Part shown: piece by piece, positions 8,155 to 15,603 of the stretch
Layout: every line of letters begins with the position of its first letter
Numbering within the stretch: position 1 is the first letter of the stretch
Source: Shewanella avicenniae
Lineage (GTDB): Bacteria; Pseudomonadota; Gammaproteobacteria; Enterobacterales; Shewanellaceae
Direction: 5' to 3'
NCBI RefSeq assembly: GCF_017354945.1
Contig: NZ_CP071503.1
Location: forward strand, 186,001-250,000
Length of the DNA: 64,000 nt
Program-made: the position numbers and the translations under genes
Notes under the pieces: generated by a model
Databases searched by the model: none
The model's input: only the letters and a program-made list of their open reading frames with translations
What the model was told of the DNA's origin: nothing

Positions 8155-8862
8155 CTAATCTTCTGGCTGCACCTTTCTATTCTGATACTTTCGTTTTATA
8201 TCATTTATTCTTGTTGTTAATGTCCATGAAGCGCTTTCAGTCAGAAAAGTATCAAGTTTCGAGTAATTATCATTGAAACTTTGATTAAAAGTCCCCGGGG
8301 TTGACTGAACTAAGTCACGCATGATGAAACACAGATATTGATGAACGGTATACCATCGACTAATTTCAACAACGTTTATAGACTTTACCGCTGTGGTTGT
8401 TGCAGTATTTTCTTTTGTATTTTTTGAATTTAGTGCACAAACCCATTGACCATGTGCAATTTTATTTCTAATTGTCTGAGGGCTTTCGATATAAGTGGTA
8501 ATTATATCTAACAAATGATTCCTCTTATTCGAAATATTGCTATCAACTTTGAAGTCACCTACTTTACTCAAAGCTATATCAAGCATGCATTTCCACTTGT
8601 CTACGATAGAACTTTTTTTATTTACCTTTTGTATTTCTGAGTATAAAAAACCATTGGGTGTATGAAGAATTTGGAGGAATTGCGCTTCAGATAATGAACT
8701 ATAAAGAAGAGAATAAAAGTTGGTTTTTATTCCAACTTTAAAATCATCACCTTTTAATAAGTGATAATTAATATCCATCGTTAGATTTTTCTCCACTTTT
8801 TTCAAATGGCGAACGTTTCTGCTTTGGATCTTGAAGAGTTCTTTGATCTCAGAGTCGGTCAT
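8155..8862 (-). CDS. Cassette-borne protein with an HEPN-like RNxxxH motif
   Basis: 235 aa, AT-rich coding sequence unlike the neighbouring core genes. I do not recognise a named family. Around residue 132-139 lies TIRNKIAHGQW, which matches the RNxxxH signature of HEPN-fold ribonucleases, in a helical context with an adjacent upstream helix as HEPN proteins have. HEPN proteins are often toxins or antiviral RNases; no partner antitoxin gene is visible next to it. It is the last minus-strand gene of the cassette cluster, followed by a degenerate attC and preceded by a tRNA-like sequence. Function assignment is inference. Confidence 0.72.
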   Translation of the reverse strand: MTDSEIKELFKIQSRNVRHLKKVEKNLTMDINYHLLKGDDFKVGIKTNFYSLLYSSLSEAQFLQILHTPNGFLYSEIQKVNKKSSIVDKWKCMLDIALSKVGDFKVDSNISNKRNHLLDIITTYIESPQTIRNKIAHGQWVCALNSKNTKENTATTTAVKSINVVEISRWYTVHQYLCFIMRDLVQSTPGTFNQSFNDNYSKLDTFLTESASWTLTTRINDIKRKYQNRKVQPED

Positions 8863-8880
8863 TACAACCTCAAATATAGA

Positions 8881-8968
8881 TGGTGGGGGGGCGGGAATCG
8901 AACCCGCCTCTCCATTTTAACTACAAGTAGTTAAAATGGCGCATTAGGCCTAACTATGCTACCCCATG
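8881..8968 (-). tRNA. tRNA-like sequence with an enlarged anticodon hairpin, probably degenerate
   Basis: On the minus strand: D-arm GCAT/ATGC with loop AGTTAGGCCTA, preceded by the usual TA at positions 8-9; T-arm GCGGG TTCGATT CCCGC with consensus TTC and A58; and a 3' CCCCCC-ACCA end. The anticodon arm is abnormal: instead of 17 nt it is a 28-nt perfect hairpin (12 pairs, tetraloop) reading CCATTTTAACTA...TAGTTAAAATGG. The acceptor 5' strand CATGGGG pairs with the 3' strand only at its inner four positions. No normal anticodon can be assigned. It lies 18 bases upstream of the next cassette gene's ATG. Confidence 0.5.
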
Positions 8969-9040
8969 GATATGAATCGCCTCGATATTATATAAAAATA
9001 ACTGATGAGACAATACATTAAAGTAAAAACGGCTTATAGC

Positions 9041-9124
9041 GCCTAGCACAACGGCGCCAAAATAAGTGCAGCGTTTTTGGCGTCCGGCACCCAGAGGGTG
9101 GCGTATTGCTGCCACTTGTTAGGC
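9041..9124 (-). repeat. attC-like recombination site
   Basis: About 84 bases. Minus strand begins GCCTAAC just after the stop of the 9128-10024 gene and ends with GCTAGGC, an imperfect R'. Inner arms AAGTG-CAGC and GCTG-C-CACTT pair with one extra base on one side, the unpaired base expected for an attC stem. The plus-strand arm sequence GTTAGGC is at 9118-9124. Confidence 0.68.
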
Positions 9125-9127
9125 CCT

Positions 9128-10024
9128 TCATTCCAGCGTGCGATATATAAAGGTAAAAATTTCTTGCTGAGACACGACTGGATAGCTGTCATGCCCCTCA
9201 TCATCACCAACGTAGTTCCTAAACTCATCGCAATAATGTTCAAGATTGATTACAAATGATGTTGGCGCGCTAGCTGAAATCAATTCTCTCATACGAAATT
9301 CATCTGATGGATCAAGCAGGTATTCATTAGTAACAGGATGCGGCCTAGCATGTGCTCGTAAAAACGTTTCTTTTTTATAGCGATGTAACTGAGCCGCTCC
9401 TCTAACGACCTTTCCATGCTTCTGAAATACCTTTTCGATAATTTCTGAGTGTAAACTAGCCAATTGATAACAACACCTCAAAAAGTAAGGCAAACGAATA
9501 TCTGGTCTATTTATTTCTTTTTGATTGTAAAGAAAATCATTGAAAGGCATTTGGTACGAGTAATACTCCCTAGCGTACTTTAAAACTTCAAACATTTCTT
9601 TAATTTTTCCGTTCACTATATATGGCTTAGCATTGGAAAATGTCGAATAAAATACATTAATAAGCTTCGAGTGAGTGATTTCAGATAATGACTCCAATTT
9701 TTCATCTGGCAGCAAGTACACGTTAGCTAGCAATGCATGAAACAATGAATAGTATGACAAGAAATAGAAGGCAGACCATGAGTTTGATTTTTTGGCTGAT
9801 TGCGATTCCATATAAAATGCTGCAGATGTAAAAACTTCTTTCAGAGACTTGCTTGTTCGAACATCCCAGTCAATAACTGTCTTAGCTTTGCTCCCTTTAA
9901 ACACTCGCGTGTACTTTTCAATCCACTGAGAATGATAGCGGTGTATATCCTTCTCATTCATTAATTTTCTGTTTAAATGAGAGAAGTTGCTGACCGAGTA
10001 CTGTGAATATTCTTCAAATGGCAT
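9128..10024 (-). CDS. Cassette-borne hypothetical protein
   Basis: 298 aa, AT-rich, predicted largely helical and rich in Tyr and Phe. No family recognised with confidence. The segment around residues 82-100 (SAFYFLSYYSLFHALLANVY) and the later FEVLKYAREYYSYQMPF resemble helices in HEPN-like proteins of the plasmid/toxin type, but the RNxxxH signature is not evident, so this is only a suggestion. Its TGA is four bases from the attC arm GCCTAAC, the compact arrangement of an integron cassette. The start ATG at 10024 lies about 43 bases from the attC-like arm of the neighbouring upstream cassette. Confidence 0.68.
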   Translation of the reverse strand: MPFEEYSQYSVSNFSHLNRKLMNEKDIHRYHSQWIEKYTRVFKGSKAKTVIDWDVRTSKSLKEVFTSAAFYMESQSAKKSNSWSAFYFLSYYSLFHALLANVYLLPDEKLESLSEITHSKLINVFYSTFSNAKPYIVNGKIKEMFEVLKYAREYYSYQMPFNDFLYNQKEINRPDIRLPYFLRCCYQLASLHSEIIEKVFQKHGKVVRGAAQLHRYKKETFLRAHARPHPVTNEYLLDPSDEFRMRELISASAPTSFVINLEHYCDEFRNYVGDDEGHDSYPVVSQQEIFTFIYRTLE

Positions 10025-10029
10025 ATTCT

Positions 10030-10073
10030 ACCTTCTTAGCGTAGCTGGCTCCGCGTGCATTGGATTGTTAGGC
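10030..10073 (-). repeat. Partial attC-like site between cassettes
   Basis: Minus strand: GCCTAAC (plus GTTAGGC at 10067-10073) six bases after the TAA stop of the 10079-10777 gene, followed by AATCCAATGCACGCGG and then the next gene. The second half of a normal attC, with its GTTRRRY end, is not recognisable, so the site looks truncated. Confidence 0.5.
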
Positions 10074-10078
10074 TAAAT

Positions 10079-10777
10079 TTATGGCTGCGTAGGTGCCTGT
10101 GGTAAAGTTGTACGATGCTTGGTACTCCTAATTCGCCATATGTATACACTAAATCCACTCATGGTTGTTCCATAAACTCGCTGAGTTACAAAACGGCGTG
10201 GACATGGAGATTGGTAGTAACTAGAAAACTCATCACAGGCTTCACGTTGCGGAGCGGACAGAGATGTTACATCGACTGTTTTATCGTGGCTATTTACAAA
10301 ATCTAGGAACTCAGAAAAGAAATCAACTCTACCGCCGCCACTACCCAGGTTTGCTTGTGAGTTTTGGAAGTTACACGCAAAGCTAGTTTCGTCACCCGCT
10401 ACAAGGAAATACCGATAGACGTGCTGGGATTCTGCATTTCGCAGTGCCTCAAGCCTTAGCATGTCATCGACTACCCGTTGCTTGTCAAAGGGTCCCTCGC
10501 CTACCCATTTTAATTCGAAGGCAGTTGTAAGCCGATTTTTATCTTTGCTAGAAAGGCAGAAATCGATTTGACGCGGACGACCACGTCTCCCCGCAAGATT
10601 TAGATTAGGGTGGTCTACTTCAGAATCGAGAGGCCCAGAGTGATGTTGAAGCAAATATTCACCAATCGGCTGGCTTAGGTAATGTTCAGACATGAGCGTC
10701 CCGCGGCCACAAAGGCTTTGAAAGCAGAGCCAATGTAGAACGGCGGATCCAAGATCGTTAACTCGTTTCATGTCCAT
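10079..10777 (-). CDS. Cassette-borne protein with PD-(D/E)XK-like nuclease motif
   Basis: 232 aa. Residues about 69-92 contain RQIDFCL, then a short loop, then TTAFELKWV: the spacing and pattern (Asp on one strand, E-x-K on the next) match the core of PD-(D/E)XK nucleases such as restriction enzymes and phage-defence effectors. No restriction or methylase partner is adjacent. An in-frame Met at residue 29 is an alternative start. It is followed on its strand by an attC arm, and preceded by a full attC. Activity and role are inference from the motif; the family is not identified. Confidence 0.7.
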   Translation of the reverse strand: MDMKRVNDLGSAVLHWLCFQSLCGRGTLMSEHYLSQPIGEYLLQHHSGPLDSEVDHPNLNLAGRRGRPRQIDFCLSSKDKNRLTTAFELKWVGEGPFDKQRVVDDMLRLEALRNAESQHVYRYFLVAGDETSFACNFQNSQANLGSGGGRVDFFSEFLDFVNSHDKTVDVTSLSAPQREACDEFSSYYQSPCPRRFVTQRVYGTTMSGFSVYIWRIRSTKHRTTLPQAPTQP

Positions 10778-10789
10778 AATCCTCGGGGG

Positions 10790-10874
10790 GCCTAACGCTT
10801 AGTTTTGGGGTATCCGGAGCGCAGCGTAGGATGTCCCAGCCACGATAGCGGCGATCAAAAACGACTTGTTACAT
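10790..10874 (-). repeat. attC recombination site
   Basis: 85 bases. On the minus strand it starts ATGTAAC, which includes the TAA stop codon of the upstream cassette gene, and ends GTTAGGC (plus GCCTAAC at 10790-10796). A stop codon inside the R'' arm is common in integron cassettes. Partial inner complementarity is present (GTTTTGG/CAAAAAC and GGGTATCC/GGATGTCCC). This is the clearest of the four sites. Confidence 0.75.
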
Positions 10875-11348
10875 GACGATGCCATAGCGATTACTCATTT
10901 GTTTAATTTGTTCTTTGTGCTGATCTAAAAGAGGGATTATCAGCAATGCCTCTTTGCCGCCGCGTTTAAGTGTGTCTACAACCGCCTCTGGATTGCTAAA
11001 TCGCTCAAGGAATGGCAGTCCTTTTTGGTTAAAATATTCAAATAGCTCTCTAGCGGAGGATTTTGCTTCTGAGGCATTAGATACTGGAAACCTATGCTGC
11101 CCACTTCCTACTATATTCCCAAGTTCTGCGCCAACTATGCATATACGCTCCTTACCCGATTTAAACTCAACTGCCACGTCACCGACTGCATCAAAATCAC
11201 TGGTGTGATTTACGCAGGAGATATGGAAAAGCCATATAACACCATTTTCGCTTTTTCTAAACTCGCGGTAACTTTTAACGAATTTCCAACTAGGAAGAAG
11301 GGTTTTTAATTCTTCAATAAATAAATTTTGCAGTTCAGATACTTTCAT
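10869..11348 (-). CDS. Cassette-borne hypothetical protein
   Basis: 159 aa from the ATG at 11348 (MKVSELQNLF). The frame stays open nine codons further to 11375, but that stretch contains GTTACAT, a likely R' end of an upstream attC, so the inner start is preferred. The protein looks cytoplasmic, mixed alpha/beta, with no family recognised. Its TAA stop is part of the following attC arm. First gene of the minus-strand cassette group. Confidence 0.65.
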   Translation of the reverse strand: MKVSELQNLFIEELKTLLPSWKFVKSYREFRKSENGVIWLFHISCVNHTSDFDAVGDVAVEFKSGKERICIVGAELGNIVGSGQHRFPVSNASEAKSSARELFEYFNQKGLPFLERFSNPEAVVDTLKRGGKEALLIIPLLDQHKEQIKQMSNRYGIVM

Positions 11349-11375
11349 AGCATGTAACAGCTTATTAGTGCGCAT

Positions 11376-12117
11376 GCGTATTTATCTTGTTGGACCAGTC
11401 AAAACGCGCACAGTTAACTATTTGTATATCAGCATTTTACTAAATTCACCATCTGGAAAAACGCGCACGCGCGTTTCCCAAACCTATTATCTAACCCATA
11501 GGTTTTATAATTAAATGATTTTAATGATATTTTCTCAAATTGAAATGTGAAATCGCGCACGAAGTTGGGATAAAAACAGTCATGATTTCAATATGACTGT
11601 ATGCCCGTCCAGCTTTTAGGCATTGCACGAAATGGCATCTGGGTTCCCCGTTGCCAAGGGCGAATCTAAGCCATCGATTGAAGTCCACTCCACAGCGAGG
11701 TTTAACGCAGTCTACAGAATCGGTGGCGCTTCACACCAACTGGAATCGTTCATAGTGGCTCAAAAGGAGGGACGACTGGTTGTGGCACTGATACCAAGAA
11801 GAACTCCGAACATTGGGTTAATTCCCATGAGAAAATCACTTGCGATAAAAATGGCTGTAAAAACTAATTATTTTATGTGGTTTATGAAGGGCACCATGTT
11901 GTGCCCTGTTCTTTTTAAGATTGAATGGTGAATTCGCCAGCTTAAAGATGAGCATCTTTAACGTAGCCACTACTTAGCATTACTAAAATTTGGTCAAATG
12001 GACACGAGTTTGGCTGCCCCCTGCTTGGTCTGAAACTCGTTATGGGGCAAAGATGACTTTGCATTGAGAATTAAAACGAACTCAAAACTAACAGGTGTAC
12101 TCCGTGAATTCCCTGCA
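11376..12117. other. Intergenic stretch upstream of the cassettes, no integrase
   Basis: About 740 bases, AT-rich at first. A 102-codon TTG-started frame at 11623-11931 has no convincing start signal and no known product. No intI-like reading frame exists here on either strand, so if this was an integron, the integrase end is lost or elsewhere. Confidence 0.45.
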
Positions 12118-12207
12118 CATGCAGACTTGTGGCCGTCGCCAGCATGGATGCTGGCGTCGAGCATACAGGGATTGTACTCGCTGCGTGCCACAAGGCTGCG
12201 TGTGCAT
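12118..12207. repeat. Long imperfect cruciform repeat element
   Basis: Inner perfect palindrome CGCCAGCAT-GG-ATGCTGGCG at 12137-12156. Outer arms CTTGTGGC (near 12126-12133) and GCCACAAG (12187-12194) pair, extended with one mismatch by CATGCAG and CTGCGTG. This resembles the dispersed GGATGCTGGCG-type intergenic repeats known from Shewanella and relatives. Confidence 0.55.
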
Positions 12208-12291
12208 AAGCCTGCGGCAGGCAATTAACTGCAAAAGTTATGTGAATGCCGCACGATGATTCGTGGAAAACCTGACGACCAACCAACACCC

Positions 12292-12318
12292 AAAAGTAGC
12301 GCCTAAAGCGCTACTTTT
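12292..12318. terminator. Bidirectional terminator at the menE 3' end
   Basis: Perfect 11-bp stem AAAAGTAGCGC/GCGCTACTTTT with loop CTAAA; it overlaps the menE stop codon. T-tracts are present on both strands. Confidence 0.75.
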
Positions 12319-13750
12319 TCAAAGATTGCGATTGCGTGATTATCGCCTGAATCACCTTTTTCCTTTGTACTTTCAAGCCCTGAAAATCCCCATTTGGCCA
12401 CGGATAGTAAACTCGTGGGCGTTTAAAGCGGGCGATTTTGGAAGCGAGAAACTCGGTAAGTTCTGTCTCTGGTAGCAAACTGCCATTACGAGTTTTGAGG
12501 ATGGCGGAAGGCAATAGGCCAAACTCGTCATTGGCTTCACCAAATACGATGGCGTCGAGAATTTGCGGGTGGAGCTTGAGTGCGGCTTCAACCTCTTCGG
12601 GCTGAATGTTCTCACCGCCGCAGATGAACATGTTGTCGCTGCGACCTTGTATGTGCAGTTGGCCGTGGTCATCAAAGTAGCCGCGGTCTTTGGTGCAAAA
12701 CCAGCCGTCAGCGTCGGTATCGCGTACCAAACTCCCATCCGCTTGCAGATAGCCTAAAAACAGCGTGGCACCTTTAACCCAAATCTCGCCGTCACGAATA
12801 CACAGCTCGCGATTAGGCAGCAATTCACCGCTGCCGGGAATATGCGCGGCACTGGTGGTTATTTGCGAACCCATTTCGGTCATGCCATAGCTGGTAAAAG
12901 CGCGAATCCCCATTTGCTGCAATGCGTCGGTCAGCTCGCGGCCAATTGCACCACCGCCAAGTAATAAGCAGCGCACATTGGTTAGGCTTGCTGGTGAATC
13001 TGCTGATAATCTTTGTAACTGGGTAGCTACAAGCGACAAATGACTGATGGGATCACGCTGTAGCTGGTCACTGAGGGGGAGTGTGTCGTCAACCATGATG
13101 ATGGCTGCACCACTGAGGGCACAGCGATTCACAATCGCTAGTCCACCGATATGAAACAGTGGCAGCGATAGCAGCCAACCATCGTTTTCGCTGAGTGCTA
13201 TCCGCTGCAAACTGCCTTCTGCATTCGCGATATGGTTGCTGAGCGAATGTACTGCTCCCTTTGGCACGCCCGATGAACCTGAGGTCAGCAATAGGTTGAC
13301 TGGCTTATCAATCTCAATATCTGGAATGGTATTGTTTTGTGATGCTAACGAATTAACGGCCAAATCAGTGAAATTGGGCGATAGGCGCTGTACTTTGAAT
13401 GAATTATCCGCTGACCACAGCGTATTTCGATTGTCGTCTGGGCACCACAGCGTGTTGATACTGAGGCGCTGCATAATTTCCTGCAATTGCAGATCAGGAA
13501 ACTTGGGCGACAGTGGGCAAAACAGCAGGCCGCGATCCACGCAGGCCCAATACAGCAACACCATTTCAACGCAGTTACTGGCGACGATGCCGAGCTTATC
13601 ACCGGCTTTTAGCCCTTGGTCGCTCAGCCATTGGCCGAGGGCGAGCACTTGTTGCGACAGCTGTTGGTAGTTGGTGACTTGGGTGCCGCTGCGCAGCGCG
13701 ATGGCATTGGGCGCGGCGGCAGCGGTGTGATGCAGTGGTGAAACGGACAA
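12311..13750 (-). CDS. menE: o-Succinylbenzoate-CoA ligase MenE
   Basis: Activates o-succinylbenzoate to its CoA thioester in menaquinone synthesis. 479 aa from a TTG at 13750. Adenylate-forming motifs: LLTSGSSGVPKGAVHS (P-loop), SYGMTEMGSQ, and the hinge/C-terminal GRSDNMFICGGENIQPEEVE. The frame is open up to an ATG at 13789, which would overlap menC by 38 bases; the TTG is preferred because it begins one base after the menC stop and has AGGA six bases upstream. Last gene of menDHCE, ending at a bidirectional terminator. Confidence 0.93.
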   Translation of the reverse strand: MSVSPLHHTAAAAPNAIALRSGTQVTNYQQLSQQVLALGQWLSDQGLKAGDKLGIVASNCVEMVLLYWACVDRGLLFCPLSPKFPDLQLQEIMQRLSINTLWCPDDNRNTLWSADNSFKVQRLSPNFTDLAVNSLASQNNTIPDIEIDKPVNLLLTSGSSGVPKGAVHSLSNHIANAEGSLQRIALSENDGWLLSLPLFHIGGLAIVNRCALSGAAIIMVDDTLPLSDQLQRDPISHLSLVATQLQRLSADSPASLTNVRCLLLGGGAIGRELTDALQQMGIRAFTSYGMTEMGSQITTSAAHIPGSGELLPNRELCIRDGEIWVKGATLFLGYLQADGSLVRDTDADGWFCTKDRGYFDDHGQLHIQGRSDNMFICGGENIQPEEVEAALKLHPQILDAIVFGEANDEFGLLPSAILKTRNGSLLPETELTEFLASKIARFKRPRVYYPWPNGDFQGLKVQRKKVIQAIITQSQSLKK

Positions 13751-13751
13751 G

Positions 13752-14795
13752 TTATTTCCTAACGCTAAATACGGGGGTGAGCGAATCAAACGCTAAACAG
13801 GTTTTATCCCCATAAGGCTCAATCAGCGCTTTGGTGAATGGGTTGACGGTATCAACCCCTGGAGTGTCATCCGGCGTCAACGCGGCGGCAATGCGCAGAA
13901 TATCGGCGATGCCCAAGGTGGATTCAATTGATGAACTCAGTACGCAGCGCAGGCCGAGATTATGGGCTTGGTCAATCAGCTTTTGCAGTTTAGGCAGGCT
14001 ACCGCACAACATAGGTTTGATCACCAAGGCGCGTAAGCCGCTGTCGTAAGCGTCTTCTGCCGGTTCAAAATCGGGATGACGGCCTAAGGTTTCATCTAGG
14101 GCGAACGGTACGCCGGTAGAGGCAAATAGGGCGCGGTTTTTCTGCCATTGGCGACAAGGTTCTTCAATGTATTCAATGGCGTTTTTCGGCAAACAGGCAC
14201 AGAAAGCTTCTGCTTCTTCAAACTCAAACCCTTGGTTGGCGTCGAGGCGCAACTTCACTTCTGGGCGCAGCTCTTGCACCAGATGGATCAGCTTTAACTC
14301 TTCCGCCATGTTGGTTTGCGCCACTTTGATTTTAACCCGATGGATATTGGTCGGAATGGTCGACAAACGTTGGCGCAGCATCACTTCGGGCTCGCCTTCG
14401 CGCGGCACGATCAATGGCACGGGTTCAAATGGGGTGTGATGCACTGGCAGTTGGTTGTTGATTTTGGCCGACAACAAGCTCAAACCCCAAGCGACCGAGG
14501 CGAGTTTGGTCAGCTCGGCGGCGCTATCGAGATCGAGCGTGCCTTCAATGATGGCTTGCAGCAGATTTTGTAATTCAGCGGCAGCTTGGTCGAGGGTTTC
14601 CAGACTAAAGCCGTTAATATCACTGCCGTCGCGGTCAAGGCCGCTTAGGGGTGCGATTTCCACATAGTAATCTTGCTCATTGGCACGAGCTTGCAGGATC
14701 AATCCTTGGCGCAACTCAATCCGTTGCTTGCCGACAGGCAGCGCGCTATCTAAAGGAATTCGGTAGCGTGCAAGGCTAAAAGACTCAAGCGTCAT
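13752..14795 (-). CDS. menC: o-Succinylbenzoate synthase MenC
   Basis: Enolase-superfamily enzyme that dehydrates SHCHC to o-succinylbenzoate. 347 aa. Barrel motifs seen: RVKIKVA (KxK-type catalytic lysine, near residue 152), LRLDANQGF (metal Asp), EYIEEPCRQW (metal Glu), ALDETLG (metal Asp), VIKPMLCG (second lysine), and SSSIESTLG. The start overlaps the menH 3' end by 11 bases, as usual in a tightly packed men operon. Confidence 0.95.
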   Translation of the reverse strand: MTLESFSLARYRIPLDSALPVGKQRIELRQGLILQARANEQDYYVEIAPLSGLDRDGSDINGFSLETLDQAAAELQNLLQAIIEGTLDLDSAAELTKLASVAWGLSLLSAKINNQLPVHHTPFEPVPLIVPREGEPEVMLRQRLSTIPTNIHRVKIKVAQTNMAEELKLIHLVQELRPEVKLRLDANQGFEFEEAEAFCACLPKNAIEYIEEPCRQWQKNRALFASTGVPFALDETLGRHPDFEPAEDAYDSGLRALVIKPMLCGSLPKLQKLIDQAHNLGLRCVLSSSIESTLGIADILRIAAALTPDDTPGVDTVNPFTKALIEPYGDKTCLAFDSLTPVFSVRK

Positions 14796-15603
14796 TCATT
14801 TTCTCCGCAAAATCGTTCAAAGCTGGCTGCAGTTGCGCCAGAAACGCCACTGGATTGCCCTTGTGACAGTTGTGACCCACCGCGTCGATTGCATGCAAGC
14901 GCAATTCAGGTGCTTGCTGCTGCCAGCGTTGGGCAAGGGCCGTAAACTTGGCATCTCGAGTGCCATAATAATAGTGTACCGCGCAGGTTAACTGTGACGG
15001 CAGTTGCCATAATGGCTGCTGCAGTGCCAGCGATGTACCGGCATACATAGCTAACAGTGACGCGGGGTCTTGTTGTGCGCGTTGAGCAATCAAGGTTTGC
15101 CGTTGTTGCTCGCTTAGATCGGCAAACACCGCTTGCTGATACCAGAGCGCGAGAAAGTCACTCATGGAAAGTTGTGCAAGTCGTTGTTGCCACAGCTGAT
15201 CATTGCTGGCGCGTTGCTCTCGCTCTGCCTCAGTGACTAAGCCGGGATGACAAGATTCAAGCTGTAAACTGAGCAGATGCTGCGGATATTCCGCCGCCAG
15301 ATGCAACGCTATCCTGCCTCCTAGCGAATATCCCAGCAAGTGGAATTGCTCAATACCGAGAGCTAACACAGATTGTTGCACCAGCGTAGCGCACTCCGTA
15401 AAGGCGGGCGAGTGTTGCAAGGTGTGTTGGCTCTGGCCGTGGCCGGGCAAATCAACCGTGATGCAATAAAATGTTTGGCTCAAGCGAGCGAGCAGCGGTT
15501 GCCAATCGGCACCACTGCCCAAAAAACCATGCAACAGCACTAACGCTGGCTGCTGCGGATCACCATAGCATTGGCAATGCAGCATCAGCTTTGCCTGACC
15601 CAT
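14785..15603 (-). CDS. menH: SHCHC synthase MenH (alpha/beta hydrolase)
   Basis: Eliminates pyruvate from SEPHCHC to give SHCHC. 272 aa. The alpha/beta-hydrolase signatures [10 protein letters not shown] (oxyanion region), [13 protein letters not shown] (nucleophilic Ser) and a C-terminal [12 protein letters not shown] (catalytic His) are present; the acid is probably in GTRDAKF. It overlaps menD by 19 bases upstream and menC by 11 downstream. Confidence 0.92.
   Translation of the reverse strand: MGQAKLMLHCQCYGDPQQPALVLLHGFLGSGADWQPLLARLSQTFYCITVDLPGHGQSQHTLQHSPAFTECATLVQQSVLALGIEQFHLLGYSLGGRIALHLAAEYPQHLLSLQLESCHPGLVTEAEREQRASNDQLWQQRLAQLSMSDFLALWYQQAVFADLSEQQRQTLIAQRAQQDPASLLAMYAGTSLALQQPLWQLPSQLTCAVHYYYGTRDAKFTALAQRWQQQAPELRLHAIDAVGHNCHKGNPVAFLAQLQPALNDFAEKMNDA

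Noticed and set aside
8155..8862. Toxin-antitoxin pair
   Set aside because: HEPN-like motif only; no MNT-type antitoxin gene next to it.
8881..8968. Normal functional tRNA gene
   Set aside because: No 7-nt anticodon loop can be drawn, and the outer acceptor stem does not pair.
11623..11931. 102-codon TTG-started frame
   Set aside because: No start signal, no family, composition like intergenic DNA; kept out of the gene list.
13236..13670. 144-codon frame opposite menE
   Set aside because: Shadow of menE on the other strand; the menE motifs make the minus-strand gene certain.
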